A stretch of 64,000 nucleotides of DNA, taken from the NCBI RefSeq assembly GCF_032854445.1, contig NC_088302.1, forward strand, positions 8,739,338 through 8,803,337, read 5' to 3'. Position numbers and translations under genes: made by a program. Under the pieces are notes generated by a model. It was not told the origin of the DNA. It worked only from the letters and a program-made list of their open reading frames with translations, and did no database searches. This document shows, one piece after another, positions 12,320-25,108 of the stretch (its first letter is position 1; the number at the start of each line of letters is the position of its first letter). The stretch is from Liolophura sinensis (taxonomy: Eukaryota > Mollusca > Polyplacophora > Chitonida > Chitonidae).

Positions 12320-12902
12320 TTTGCCTTAAACGAGAAGAAAACATAAAAATGATGCAAAAATCAGATGAAAGAGCGTCAAAACTTATTTGCAAATATGATA
12401 TTTAATATTTTTTTGGATCTTGTTTCTCAAGAGAAAAGGATATTTATTTATTTGGTATTTATCGTTGTTGTATAATAATGTTAAGGATGTAATGCTTGTC
12501 AAATAAATTTTATTTGAATAAATTTATTTGAGTAAATTTGTTGTTTATATCGAAACATATGCATTTAACCTAAATTATGATAACATTTATGAACATATTA
12601 AAAATATAAATATGGTCCAAATTGAGGTTTAATACATTTGTTAGCTGAAAGGAACATATTTAAATATGTGCAAAAATATTTATTAAACCTGTGTTACATC
12701 CTCATTTATGACATTATTAAACAAAGACTATAAATACCAAAAGGTGGGCCCAAATACCAACTATACAAAAATTACTTTCAAATGTCTTTTTCACCGTAAG
12801 GAAAACTTGGAAAAAATATTGAAGACCACATTTAGGAACAAACCTTTTGCACTCTCTCTTCTAAACTGTATGTCATTTTTATGTTTTCTTCACCTTTAAC
12901 AA
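12320..12902. mobile_element. Foldback element, copy 1 (second copy at 53600-54178)
   Basis: The left end contains GAAGAAAACATAAAAATG and the right end its reverse complement, CATTTTTATGTTTTCTTC, with inverted matching along both arms. The block ATAAATACCAAAAGG(T/C)GG in the right arm is shared with the copy in fibrillin intron 2. It is AT-rich, has no transposase, and is about 580 bp in both copies, consistent with a non-autonomous foldback or MITE family. Confidence 0.65.
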
Positions 12903-13239
12903 CACCCACACGACTCAAACCTCGGCATTGGGATCCCGTAATTGTCCCAAGTCCGGTTTGTAGCTTTAGCAGTACTACTAACCTGATATTAAATGACCCG
13001 ACTGCGTCGTACTGATCATGTGAACATAGGCGATCATACGGAATGCAGTCTTTTAGAGTTAGAAAGATGTTGCCCAGCTGTAGAAATACACTAGATGTGA
13101 CGTACCATCGATCCATTCCAATTCGCGACTTGATCATAGTCTATGTGGCTGAGAACAGTTTGATAAAATTTTCCTAAACATATTTTTCATAACCTTTATG
13201 CTATATGACCTCATAACATAGAAAACACTCGTTTTCTCG

Positions 13240-13425
13240 TTCTACAAAGGCCTACAGACTGCAAAGGCCGATTTGATCTGCAACCTATGGATGGTCGTGG
13301 GTTTCCTGCTAGCTCAGCCGGTTTCTCCCACCACAATGCTGGCCGCCGTCGTATAAGCGAAGTATTCTTGAATACGGAGCAAAACACCAAAAATAAGTAA
13401 ATAAAACAAAAGCAAAACATCGGGC
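13240..13425 (+). mobile_element. SINE, family A, 3' portion
   Basis: In order: CAACCTATGGATGGTCGTGG, TTTCTCCCACCACAATGCTG, GCCGCCGTCGTATAAG and CTTGAATACGGAGCAAAACA, ending in an A/T-rich AAATAAGTAAATAAAA tail. This is the same orientation and order as the better copy at 31515-31715. The tRNA-like head is not recognisable here. Confidence 0.7.
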
Positions 13426-15022
13426 CGCGACTACAACTGTACAGCAAGGATACTGAAGACAGTTGTTATGTTTTATAAGACGTATGTTCAACACCAATTT
13501 TCTAATTCGGTTTGAAATCAAATAAGTACTTTTTCAAGAAAGCTGATCCTAATTAAACATTTTCTTTGAATTCATTATTTTGGCTATTTAAAATTGATAG
13601 AACCATAACTATTAGTAAAAGGCAACATGGCATGTGCACATCGTTTACTATTGTATAGTAGTGAATAGTAGCAGTTGCACGGAGGATGTCACTTGACGTC
13701 ACTCTGTTGCATAGTCACAGTACACAGCTTTCACCTATGAAAGCGATTTTTACATGTTAGAATGGATTCAAAGATTCCCTCAGCTCTAAAAGCATTTACT
13801 TCTAAATGCTCATTTCTCAGTTCATAAAACTTCCTTAATGAACTGCTGTAAATTTTGCGCTGACAAAAGCTGTGGCATATTTTTAATGTCATAGTTGACG
13901 TTCCGTCCGCTGGAGCTCAAATACTTGAAAATCTGTGTTTTAACAGCAAGAAGCAAAGAAGTTTTTACACAAAGGTAATTTTCCTGTGTTTTATCGTGAC
14001 AATGATTCACTATTCATTGTATTCTCTGATTTTGCGTTCATACCATCTGCTAATGTAGGCACTAATTGGGGAAAACTTCTCACGATATCGATGGAATCGT
14101 TGGAATTGACAACGACCTTTGTTAATCTTAGCTCAGTGAAGTGTTCATTAGCGTATAACGCTAACTCAGCCTTAAATCATACCTTGACAAACTAACAAAA
14201 AGCCCATAGTTATCCTTCGTCAATAGTTACCCCTTGACAAACCTGCAAACCGTCCATAGTTACTCCTCTCTATAATAGTGATGACTGACAGTCTCTTAGC
14301 GCTTTTTGATAATGTAAGAGATGTTACAGATAAGGAATAATAAGCTCATCATCGTTTTGCACAGCTTCCTTTATAACTATGGAGTATAATAAAACTAAAG
14401 CTTCGATTAGGAGTTAGGGAATTGTCCAGCTGTGGGCACTCTAGCTCTAACCTGTCATGATAGGACAATTAAAAAAACATCTACTCTCCATCAAAAACGA
14501 TGTGTGGAGCAGCGTATATAAAAACAATTCTCGCTAAAAGACGAATGCACTTCCTTGTTAAGATTTATGTACTCATTTCTGTTCTGTCCAGTCCACTGCA
14601 CAACACAGAACATGGCGTTCAATATTTTGTTGAAAAGGAGGCGTTTTATTCTCATACCACTTCCCACACCATCCTTTGCGAAGAACTCTGAATCCACTCT
14701 CTACTCTAGCTGTGTTGCAAAAGCCCTTCTCTGTTTCAGATGCGTGTGTCTACTATCCCTTGAATGAGACATGTCGACAATTCCTTTTCGAATAAGGAAG
14801 TGCATAGTAAGGGTTCTCTCAGTTTGAAGGCGATTTTGCCATGAAATTAAAATTACAGTGCCCAAAAGGTGCTGCGGACGAAAATGTTTTATACGGTAAA
14901 TAACGATTACATATAAAGTGGAATAAGTAGTTTTCAGTTGTAACGAGCCAGTCTTGTAATCAGCTAAAAAATGTTGTACTTTAGCTGAGGTAAATTGACA
15001 AGACGAAAGTGAGGTAAATTGA

Positions 15023-15184
15023 CAAGACACTGCGTTACGGTTACGTGTGACCATTTGCCATTTTTCATACTGTCGTATGTATGTATGTTTGCTTGGGGTT
15101 TTAACAAGACACCGCATTACGGTTACGTGTGACCATTTGCCATTTTTCATACTGTCGTACGTATGTATGTTTGCTTGGGGTTTT
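15023..15184. repeat. Direct tandem duplication of about 81 bp
   Basis: Two nearly identical units each contain GGTTACGTGTGACCATTTGC and GTATGTATGTTTGCTTGGGG. The first part is related to the interspersed 'CACACGTAACCGGTGAAAT' family on the opposite strand. The low divergence suggests a recent duplication. Confidence 0.85.
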
Positions 15185-15224
15185 AAGTCGTACCTAACTA
15201 GTTTTCAACTATAAAACGGCGATG

Positions 15225-15475
15225 ATTCATTAGGTGTGCAAAGGCTTTAAAAATGGTACTTGTTTCTTTCGTTTGGCGCTTAGCACTGAGAGGTTAGAAC
15301 AAGAAAACATGATTGGTTGTCCCGGTGTCTGTAAAATGTGACTAAATGGGATGTCATGTCTGGTGTCTTTGGCATGATGCTTCACTGTCGGCAGCACTTT
15401 GGCGGCATGAACTCGCCCTGCCAGGAGAAGACACAATATATGTACACACACCTAATGACTCCTCGTCGTCATATG
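15225..15475 (+). mobile_element. SINE, family B (body and 3' end)
   Basis: The blocks TTTGGCGCTTAGCACTGAGA, GGTTGTCCCGGTGTC, GGGATGTCATGTCTGGTGTC, TTTGGCATGATGCTTCA and CTAATGACTCCTCGTCGTCA occur in the same order at 34285-34585 and in part at 26154-26475. The tRNA-like head seen at 26154 is absent here. Confidence 0.7.
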
Positions 15476-16998
15476 TTTACTTCGCCAGCAGCAGTTTTCT
15501 TTCATCGGTAAATATGATTTATGAATATTAACCTAACGGCCGCTCCTACCTGAGATCTTAGGGGTTGGTTCATGTCTGGTTCTCATAGAAATTAAGCGAC
15601 GGCTTTTGAGTTAAACATTTAATCATTCTTGATTCTGTCAAAAGTGAGACATGCATATATGTATTTTTATACAGTTAATTTTCTAGAACTTCAAAGGCCA
15701 CACTCTACCTACAGATCAGGACGAGATTTAACATTGGTACTTCACATGTATCTAATAGAGAATGTGTTACGTGATCGTCTGAATCCCGCTACAGGGGCAT
15801 CAGCATGGAACTCTAACTTTTGCACAAAGCTAGGTTATTAGCAGCAAAAAGAGCGTTTGACCCCATGTACTCTAGATCAAAGATTCGTGTAAATATTCTT
15901 TCAGTTTCAACAATAAAGATAAGCGAACGTGTTTTTCAAATTGAAGAAGACTAATTTGGAGGGTTAATCTTCCGTAGTTCATCATTTTTCGACAGAAAGA
16001 ACATTAATGATTTTCAGCGTTTTTTTTATTTTTTCTTGATATTTGGGTAATCTCAGTGCACTAGTTTTCAGACCATGTCCAAACATACAGGGAGAGAAAA
16101 TAACCTACATTTAGCCCTAGGGGAATGTTGTATTTTCTCAGATTATCGTGCTTTAGTCCACAGTTCCTTTGATCCTATGTGGCCTACATTATCACATACA
16201 CTCATACTTGTGCTTTCTCTACATATCATGAATGGGTTATGCACTAACCAGAGTTTCTGCAGTGTAAACGTACATATCACCCGTTACTGTCGTCAATATT
16301 AATTTTCTGTCATTTCTCTCAGCATTGTATCTTTGATCTACTTTCTTTTTTACTTCCTCCCCGATATATCTTCTCTTGCTCTATCGATAAATTTGTTCTT
16401 ATGGTCTATACCCATGACACTAGAACATATGTTGCTTTAGATCTCTCTTTTATATATGCTTCATCGCTTACTATAAACAGCGTTCATACCTTACGGGTGT
16501 ACAAGGCGCAAAAGTAAACGTTGTTTATTTGTGTCTAGTCAGGCAAAAAACGTGCTGGACAAACATCTTGTTGACTGATTATGGACAACCAGTATGTAAA
16601 ATCATGAGTATAATGAATCAGAGTATCATATTTTGAGTACCATGAATTAAAAGTATCAGATTGTGAGTATCATCAATCGAATTATCAAATCCTTAGTATC
16701 ATAAATGAAACCATTCTGATATGCTTGGTTTCCTTCCACATTCATTTGACTATTGTCTAGCGCCGGATTCTTCACAAGACACGATTTGGGTCAAGTTTAC
16801 ACGAGGAAAAAAACCAAAATGTCCCGAGTAATTGGCTGTGACGAGCCATATGGGACGCGTTGCTGTTTTTATACTGGTTGATGGAGATGGTGTCCCTCAT
16901 CGTGGAATGTACTTTTGAAATGCGCATGTATTGCAAATCTGTTGTTGCACATGGGCCATTATATATATTTTTTAAATGGTGTGTTTTTATTGTTTCAG

Positions 16999-17089
16999 GC
17001 ATTACGGACGATGGGTAACATATTTATTCTGAACTTGGCCTTTGCAGACCTTTGTGTGACAGCTATTGTTGATCCCTTCAGTATCATCG
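16999..17089 (+). CDS. Melatonin-receptor-like GPCR, exon 2 (TM2)
   Basis: This 91-base exon encodes residues 54-83 plus the first base of codon 84: ALRTMGNIFILNLAFADLCV followed by TAIVDPFSII. It carries TM2 with the class A LAxAD motif (here LAFAD), whose Asp is the sodium-site residue. GNIF...LA.ADL closely resembles the same segment of vertebrate melatonin receptors. The acceptor is TTGTTTCAG ending at 16998 (phase 0) and the donor is GTAAGA at 17090 (phase 1). Both phases fit exon 1 and exon 3. Confidence 0.88.
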
Positions 17090-17487
17090 GTAAGACGATT
17101 AGGTTGTAGGCTTCCTCTACGCAATCATTAAGCACAAGGCTTCAGTATTATAAATTTCAAAATAATAAATCGAAAACATAAGCTAAGCCACAGCAGGCGA
17201 GAAATGACGCTGTGCTGTTAGCTTGGCCTTTTATTGTGTATTTCACAACTCACCCAGATACATGTACCTTAGGAACCGATGTTCGGTCAGATATTTCCTT
17301 CATTTGTTACGCATCAGTCATCGATTGTTTAAGAACCTGTTTCAGCAGATAAAATACAGGTGTATTTACGGTACCACGCTCTCCCTAGATGGGTCGTTCA
17401 AACGGTCCATTTCAGACCATTATCTCCGATTGAGGTTACCTGTTCGAATCCAGCTAGTTCCGAAGTGAGGGTGTGTGCAAAGTACCT

Positions 17488-17633
17488 GGGCCCAGTTGTT
17501 CAAAAGTGTATAAATCAAGCAGTGTATAAATTAACTTTTGGATAGATTATAGTTCCATTTGGTTTGTATTAGGCCAAGATTGATATTAAGATTTAAGCCT
17601 AGCTAAATTTTTAATATACTTTTGACAACCGAT
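17488..17633. mobile_element. GGGCCC-ended MITE, diverged copy
   Basis: It starts GGGCCCAGTTGTTCAAAAGT, as does the element at 33442, and ends near TTTTGACAACC, the inverted counterpart of GGTTGTTCAAA. It is non-coding, about 145 bp, with a weak right end. Confidence 0.5.
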
Positions 17634-18630
17634 TCTGGCGTGAGAACGCGGTGTTCTCTCAGCACTGCCAAATTTCAGCACTGCCATCTAAATGAATATA
17701 TCACTGACCACCATCACGATAGCGATATTTTTGTATTAGCTGTGTTCGTCGATCAAAGTTTTGACATCCGTATGTCACTTAGAAGAAAAGACAATAAAAC
17801 GTATAACCAAAGTTATTTCAGAAGAAGGTCCATACAGACCTGCAGAGGCATATGCATTTTTTTTTATTACGTGCTTGGTATCTCCATAAATCACCTATTT
17901 AATTTGCAATTTTGGGATACGCAAGGGATACGCAGTGATAGAGAAACCGGAAACACGATGTCGCGCCATCCGTGCCATACGCACATCAGTATTAGAGACT
18001 TGCGAAGAACAGCCCCTCATCAATATTACAACCGAAGGCCACGCACCGTGGCCTCCTGATTGAGACCTTGTGGAGTAACGCCAGCGATAGTCCACTACCA
18101 CTTTTTCGTTGAAATTTTTTTCAATGTACGTCAGAATTGTCTCGTAATCAGAAGAAAAACAGCTGAATTACCACTATTTTCACATGGCAAAATGGTGAAC
18201 TAGGAACGGATGACTCTCACAGCACAAAACTTGCCTTCTCAGGTATTAGAAATTTTCCCTGCGTGGGCGTTTTCGCTTACGTTGAACTGCTATGTGTCGC
18301 TTATCCTACACCACAAAGATAAAGTGACGTTTTTTGAGCTTTAAAAGGCGACTCTTTATCGATACATATATACAGTTGGTCTGGTGTTATCTTTTGTTTT
18401 AAAGAGGCTCCACAGTGCAAGCGGACAAGAAATCCTATAATGGGGATGCCAAACCTATTGGAAATTTGTACTTGTTTTTGTACAGCATAAAACAACAAAT
18501 CAGTAAGCGTCACTCAGGAAACTAATATCATAATCTTTTTGTAAAGCGACATCCAAAATCCAAAGACTCTATTAGATATTAGATACTGTAGGTTACCATT
18601 TACAATGTTTAAAAATGTATAAATTAATAT

Positions 18631-18710
18631 AATTAAAGACGTACAGCATAGAGAGCAACACTAGAGCAGCGATGACATGGTTAAGGGTAACGCTCCGGTG
18701 AAATATGGGT
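18631..18710. repeat. Interspersed repeat family C fragment
   Basis: ATTAAAGACGTACAGCATAG plus 'AGCAACACTAGAGCAGCGATGAC' parts and 'CCGGTGAAATATGG' recur at 39645-39800 and, with variation, at 45527-47240. The class is unknown. Confidence 0.5.
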
Positions 18711-20291
18711 TTCTGTTTAAAGCATTGATTATGTAGTCTCATGGCTATGTGTAAACTGAAGAAAATTCGTTCCTTACATGGTTTGCGAGCTAACAAATTG
18801 GGTGCCACTTATTGTTTTAAATTAGGTCTCGAAAAGTGGATACCAACAATCGCATAACACATTCTTGTCGTATCCATCTTTGGAGTACTGATTCAGAATA
18901 TGATTGTCAAACTGCACCTCTAGTGGTCTGACAGGCAAAGTTTAGTGCTCTCCGCACCAGAGAGTTATGACACCATGCAAAGAAATTGGAACGGCGTCCG
19001 TGTATCACAGAGACTTTAAACAGTAGGATTGTGCTGGTGGTAAATATGATTAAATATGTGTTATGTTTCATTTTGAATATCTGTGGATCCATCTTGATGA
19101 CAAAGTACATTCTTGCATTCCAGCCGTTGTAAACAGGGATTGTCCTCAGACCAGTTTAATTGGTGTTTAGAAGTGGATATGTTTAGATTAATTGCCAGAA
19201 GCATCTAGCTGAAAGCTGAGTAGTGTACAGGAATCTAAAGTTTCTATCAGACGTTAAAGTATTCACGTGATATGCACTTGTCCTCGCCGTATTCTTGTTA
19301 AAATCCGGACAAGAAAAAGCATATTCTTGTAGATAAATGACCAGACTGTTACGCCTCGATCCTTGTTACACTGCCATTATTCTTGAAGGCGGAATGTCTT
19401 AACAGCATTTGGTAAATGTTCAGTGCTAAGAGCGAAGCAATTCACTTTTCGCTCGTGAATCAACGGTGTTTGTGTTGTTCGCAGACCCAGAACAGTCAAT
19501 AGCAAATGCTCAACTTATAAATATCAGATAGAGACGGGTGACCACATTCTCTAAACTCTGTAGATTGACCGCAAGGCCAACTTCATAAAAATCGATCATT
19601 GCGGACAAACCGTTAAGCGGATATGTAATCTGCTAATTCTAGCCATACAGCTGTAGATAGAAATCTTGGAATCCGATTGCCAGTCTCTGAACAGTTTATA
19701 TCCAGGCATGAAAGAAGTCCCACAGGTAAATCCCAATCATTATCGACTAGAAAAGCTCTCAATTCGTGTTGTCACATATATAAAAATGAATTGAACACAC
19801 TTCTTGATAAGCATTTACCCGGGGATTGTCTTGATTTCTGTAGAATCGTATATGATGTTCAATTCGACAATGTCACCTCACATTGGAAAATATTGTCACT
19901 ACAGATATATCTTTGGTCAAAATTCGCAGTGTTCATGTCTAATTTATCGTTATCTGAAGGGGCGGAAGGTTACTTGTTGAATTGTCCTTTGTGATTGAGA
20001 TTTGGTTATAACTTTAGAACTTTTATCAACCATCGGTTCATCCACTAGTAAACTTGATCGCCGTCAAGTACAATAGGTGAAAAATTCACGACAATGGTAT
20101 TAAAGATTAGCGAAATAAACAACAAACAAAAATCGGCTAAACATTTTTTAGCGTCGCTGTAATTTTTGTTTTATTTTTGCATTGTGAATTCCAATTACGG
20201 TCCCTCCCAGGCCGTCCTTTTCTGCACACGTTGATTTGTTGAAGCTAAATGACCTAGACGTATTCAGAATATGGACTATTTCTCTCACCAG

Positions 20292-21118
20292 GTTTCGTTC
20301 TTGGGGAGGTATACTTTGAAGACAAGCCAGCTCTGTGCGAGCTCGTGGCGTGCATTTGTCTTACTAGCTGCTTCTGCTCCCTTCTCAGTATTGGTGCCAT
20401 CAGCATAAACCGCTACATCCACATCTGCCATCATCAGGTCTACCCTAAAATCTTCACCTTCCGGAACACCGTCCTTATAACCATTGGTCTCTGGGTCGTC
20501 AGTTTCCTCTGCGAGATGCCCAACTTTTTCGGCTGGGGAGACCACGTGTACGACAGGAAGACGTTGAGTTGTATCTACGACAGACTGGCCGACTACAGCT
20601 ACACTCTATTTTTTACCATCGGTGGTATCATCACGCCCCTTGTCATCATCGCTATCTGTTATCTGAGGATCTATCTGTTCGTCCGAGGAAGCACCCGCAA
20701 AATCCGGGACACTCAGGAGCAGCACATGAACCTTCCAAAGAAGGGCAAGAATGATTTGAAGTTCGTCCGCACCCTTTTCATCATCTTCCTTATCTTTTCC
20801 GTCTGTTGGATGCCTTACGTAATCGTGGTTCTATACGATAAGCACGACCGCCTCAGCAGTGACGTCCACACCTATGTCGTCCTCTTGGCGCACATAAACT
20901 CAAGCATGAACAGCGTTCTCTACGGAATCACAAACCGACACTTCCGTATGGCCTACAAACGGCTGCTGTGTATTGATAAGTGTTGCAAAAAGAAGCGAAG
21001 GATTTCCGAAGACAACAGTATCACAAATATGGCAACGCATTGCCCAACTTTTCTCACCTCAATGGGTGGCTCTCCCAAGGGCGTTTCTTACGCTAACAGG
21101 GATGAACTTCGCTTCTAG
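20292..21118 (+). CDS. Melatonin-receptor-like GPCR, last coding exon (TM3-TM7 and tail)
   Basis: The exon completes codon 84 (acceptor CTCACCAG, phase 1) and runs to TAG at 21116, giving residues 84-358. Visible landmarks are C99 before TM3 and C177 in loop 2 (the usual disulphide pair), N123-R124-Y125 ending TM3 in place of DRY, the loop 2 motif NRYIHICHH, W151 in TM4, P199 in TM5, C255-W-M-P in TM6, and N290-S-V-L-Y in TM7 in place of NPxxY. NRY with N(A/S)xxY is a signature of melatonin receptors and of their invertebrate relatives. The basic tail has C310, C314 and C315 as likely palmitoylation sites, then a Ser/Thr-rich end finishing DELRF. The predicted role is a plasma-membrane G-protein-coupled receptor; the ligand cannot be read from sequence. 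Tre1/moody-type receptors are the main alternative. An AATAAA at 22466 is a distant polyadenylation candidate. Confidence 0.92.
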
Positions 21119-22709
21119 CAACGCTGGGAGAATGAATTCAAGAGCGGGCATAAAGATAGCCGGCGAAACAAGATCTCATGCATTCTTCGTAAAAAATTAA
21201 GATCCGCAGGTCAGTGGATTAATCTTGGATTACGTAAATCCGGGACATTAGGGACATTGTTCACACAATGGCCTAATGTTTGTAGAAAACATTGCTGTTT
21301 GTGCGTCGTTTCAGACGCTGCCTTGACGTCTTTCAAAGCGTTGCATTTGGTGTATTATTCGGGCATTCAGAGCAAAGAGTCCTAACCTTGTGACTTACCA
21401 TCACAAATACAACGTAATGTCGCAGATTCACACTTGAGATACAAGATATAGCTATTTGTGCCGCTAAACTCTTACTACGTTGTGTTGTCAGCTATTTATG
21501 ACGTAGAGAATTAGTGACTAAGTTGGGTGATATTGAATTCTCTGTTCGTGTTTTCGTATTTACCATTTTCAGTGATATCGATGGAACTATGAGAACAAGA
21601 GTCCTTGAAGAGAATGGTGAGCCAGCTGTGATTTTTATATGTTAAGAAAACTTCGTGTGATGATATATTGTCGTGATTCATGGGTTAACAGAAATGTAAT
21701 CTGAGTAAATATGCAAATATTGAATGAGTCACATTTCTGTCAATCCACTCGGAGACGGGTTGTTTGCGTAACCGTTAAAACGAAAATTTTTGGCATCCAT
21801 GAAAAAATTTCACTCAAGGTGACGACGTATTTTTAAAATATAGTTATAGTATGTATAAATTTAGTGAATTCTCACTGGGTGAGCTTACAACTATTTATAC
21901 AAGTTTACTCCAACAGCAGGAATTTCTACCTGATTGAGAAAGTCGGTATGTTCTTATGTTAAATCGTATAAGGCATTTTCTTTGACATCACCATATTTAG
22001 CAGAGTTGGTTTTTGTGACTGATTATTCGATTAAATTTTTCGCAAATATTCATCCTCAAATATGGCATATCTGTACAAAATTATCCATACATAACCGCCA
22101 TGCCATATGGTGAAAAATTAATCTCGTTACATTACAGACATGAAAAATATGGGCTAAGACGATTGTATAGTATGTTCACTCATACTGTAAATATTTTGTT
22201 TAAATATTCACCTATGTGATCTTCATAATGTTAATATTTGTCGCATATGTGTTTTGTAGGATCATTTGGCGGGAAGTGTCCATTCACATATGCCGCACAT
22301 GAGTGGGGGACAGGCAATAGGGTCAACTGCACCATTTTACATGTATTTTGCATAAGTAATCTAATCAAAAACTAGTTTCTAGCATTTCTAGCACAATCTG
22401 ATGTGGTGGATTGTTGTGATATAGTTTGTCTATAGCCTAGATCTGTTGTATATGGTGATGCCTGCAATAAATCTGTTGACAGAGGAATCCTTAAGACGCT
22501 TTTGTTTTTCGCGGTAGTGATCACTAATTTTGGGCTATAACAATAATTGATTTTGGGCTGAAGACAAAACATTTTGTTAATGCACTGACAGCATGGCTAG
22601 CATCATCAATCCGATCTTTACGGTGAGAGATCAGGCTACAATATGAACCGGAAGTGAAACAAAATGATAATTTTTACAAAACGGGTTTTAAAGGCATACT
22701 ATTGCATAG

Positions 22710-23165
22710 TGTCGTGTTTAGCTATGATATCTGTAAATGATATTATGCTGTTATATTTACACTTGATATTATGTTACAGTGTTACATGTACACTTACTAC
22801 TATGTTATAGTGTTATATGTACACTTGATATTATGTTATAGTGTTATATATACACTTGATATTATGTTATAGTGTTATATATACACTTGATATTATGTTA
22901 TAGCGTTATATGTTCACTTAATATTATGATACAGTGTTATATCTGAAGATGATATTATGCTATAGTGTTATATTTACACTTAGTATTATGTTACAGTGTT
23001 ACATGTACACCTAATACTATGTTATAGTGTTATATGTACACTTGATATTATGTTATAGCGTTATATGTACACTTAATATTATATTATAGCGTTAATTGCA
23101 CACTTGATATCATGATACAGTGTTACATGTACACTTGATATTATATGATTATGTTACATGTATCT
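22710..23165. repeat. 31-bp minisatellite, about 14 copies
   Basis: The unit reads approximately GTGTTATATGTACACTTGAT plus ATTATGTTATA. Copies differ at a few positions, and the array is bounded by related half-units. It is AT-rich, non-coding and lies 1.6 kb downstream of the receptor stop codon. Confidence 0.92.
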
Positions 23166-24229
23166 TTGGTATGACATAGTGTCTGCGCAATGAATAATAT
23201 TTGATTATTTTAGCGACTTTCTGGCTCAATTCTAAGACATGGCACTTCCAGCCACCTGTGTGTAATGTCACAAAGTTCTCAGATATATTGAACCAGCATT
23301 GGTACTTTCAAACTTGGAGTCTTCTCTATATAAATGAGTGACCAGTAAAATGGCTAAAATGTCTCATGTAGTTGTGTTATTATCACGCGTTTATAACAGA
23401 CTTTCATGTATAGTGCCTATAGAGCTGGGGTTAAATGAGACCATATACCGTGACAATCATCTCTGTAGTCAAGTAAAAACTCACAGGCTAAACGTTAAGG
23501 GACACCGGGTCCAAGAATTGTTCGCTCTGGTGGTGTATTTACTTGACTGAACGCATCGGATGAGAAAAGTACGAGTTATGTCAAGTGGACCAAAAAATGG
23601 ATACGCCTTCCCAATTATTCTATACGTAAAACCTAACACCTTAACATTTCACACAGATTATTTAGTGGACATTTAACATCTTTCAGCATCATAGGTGGAT
23701 GGTACTAAAACAGCAAACAAATTAACCGTAAATTTTAAATATACTTGGCATCAAGTATAAATAAATATTTCACGCTTTTAAATACTATGTCACTTTCGAT
23801 GTTAAAATTTTAATTTGAAGATGTTTAATATCCATAAAATAATGTATGTGAAATGTCAAGACTTCATATTTGAAATATTTTGAATAACTGAATTTTTAAT
23901 GAAATGAAAACAAGTGTCTGGGAATTGCTATAGGTCTTAAAATTGTTCAGGTTTTAATATTGTTCCGCCGATGATGAAATATTCTCAAAAGACGCCTAAT
24001 ATTCACTGAATAATGTGTGTGAAATATCAACGCCTTACGTTTGAAAGATTTGAAATAGTTGCCCATTTTACTGATCTTACTGTTTTACCAAAGAATGATG
24101 TACTCTGTTAACACACGAATGAATGCTCCTTTTAAAACATGACAAAATATCTGATTTGTTGGTAATGTGTGCAGATACTCAGTTGATAATTGTGATGTAC
24201 ATAAAAGCGCAATTTTGTGATTATAATGC

Positions 24230-25108
24230 ATGTTTTCATGTTATAAATTCCATGTCATTTCAGTTAGATATTCATGTGAATTACTGATGAATAAATTGGA
24301 TATACTCACTGCAGACAACAAAAAGGGTATACCATTGTTTCGAACCGTAACATGGCGTTCATGTGTGAGTTATCACTGTAACCACTTCAAACAACGTGAC
24401 ATATACTTGTACCTGCGCAGTGGGCTGTTGATGATAAATAACTTTCTTTATCCCATAAATGTTCATAAAGGCATAACGTATAGTTATGATACGTGTAATA
24501 TAAATTCCGACATTTTGATTGGTCCGTGTATCTATTCATTCATAAAGTCGACCGATCAAAAGTTACAACTCGGCTGTACAGGCACTACTTTCTTTTTACT
24601 GCTTTTCTTGTCGTCTGCAAATGTCAACATGGTCGATTATCGACCTGGAAATATCGCAAAAATTGACAAAAAAGGACACGCCAGTGTTATAAATGTGACA
24701 GGAGATAATCGAGTCAATGTGGAAATCCTCGGCATTGACTACGACATAGTGCCATCGCCACGAAGGCTAAGTAAAATCCACAGAACGGAAACATCGGCTA
24801 GGCCATTATTTTTTTTAACATTTTTTTTTCATAATGGAGACTCGGGGGAAAATGAAAACTACTACTCTCGTTGAATAAATTTGATATCTTCGGGTCAATC
24901 ATTACATGTGGCATGTGATGTCTAGTTCCAGTCAGTCCACGTCCCGTGTGATAGCCACTTCTTTAAGTTCTTAAATGGTGCCGATATTTGGCAGTCCCGT
25001 GCTGGGTGGTCTTTCACGTGCATGTTCATTACAATCATGGAGCACCCAAACGACGATGTGTTTGTATCATTGAATCGTCATCCAGATCTTCACAAGAACA
25101 CTAGCTGA
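24230..25108 (+). pseudogene. Unassigned ORF pair in one frame, interrupted by two stops
   Basis: A 214-codon frame (24230-24874) starts MFSCYKFHVISVRY and contains a hydrophobic stretch TTFFLLLFLSS followed by a hydrophilic part with VINVTGDNRVNVEILG. The same frame continues past TGA at 24872 and TAG at 24923 into about 60 more codons, including GADIWQSRAGWSFTCMFI and HPNDDVFVSLNRHPDL, ending at TGA 25106. The length and composition exceed the other non-repetitive frames in this AT-rich region. I do not recognise the family. It may be a decayed single-exon gene, exons of an uncharacterised gene, or chance. Two AATAAA-like sites follow near 25230-25330. Confidence 0.3.

Larger units (their letters stand above)
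12046..16998 (+). other. Receptor intron 1
   Basis: This phase-0 intron of about 5 kb contains a 580-bp foldback element (12320-12902), a SINE (13240-13425), an 81-bp tandem duplication (15023-15184) and a family B SINE (15225-15475). No other exon is recognised and none is needed, because the joined protein is continuous. Confidence 0.7.
17090..20291 (+). other. Receptor intron 2
   Basis: This phase-1 intron of 3.2 kb lies between TM2 and TM3. It contains a GGGCCC-ended MITE copy (17488-17633) and a piece of the 'ATTAAAGACGTACAGCATAG' interspersed family (about 18631-18710). A 105-codon frame at 19677-19994 resembles nothing I know and is probably chance. Confidence 0.65.

Noticed and set aside
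19677-19994. A 105-codon frame in receptor intron 2
   Set aside because: No homology recognised; it lies between two exons that join cleanly without it.
20345-20347. Start of an intronless receptor at 20345
   Set aside because: The codon is GTG and lies inside TM3. The true exon extends upstream to the acceptor at 20291 and joins TM1 and TM2 exons in frame.
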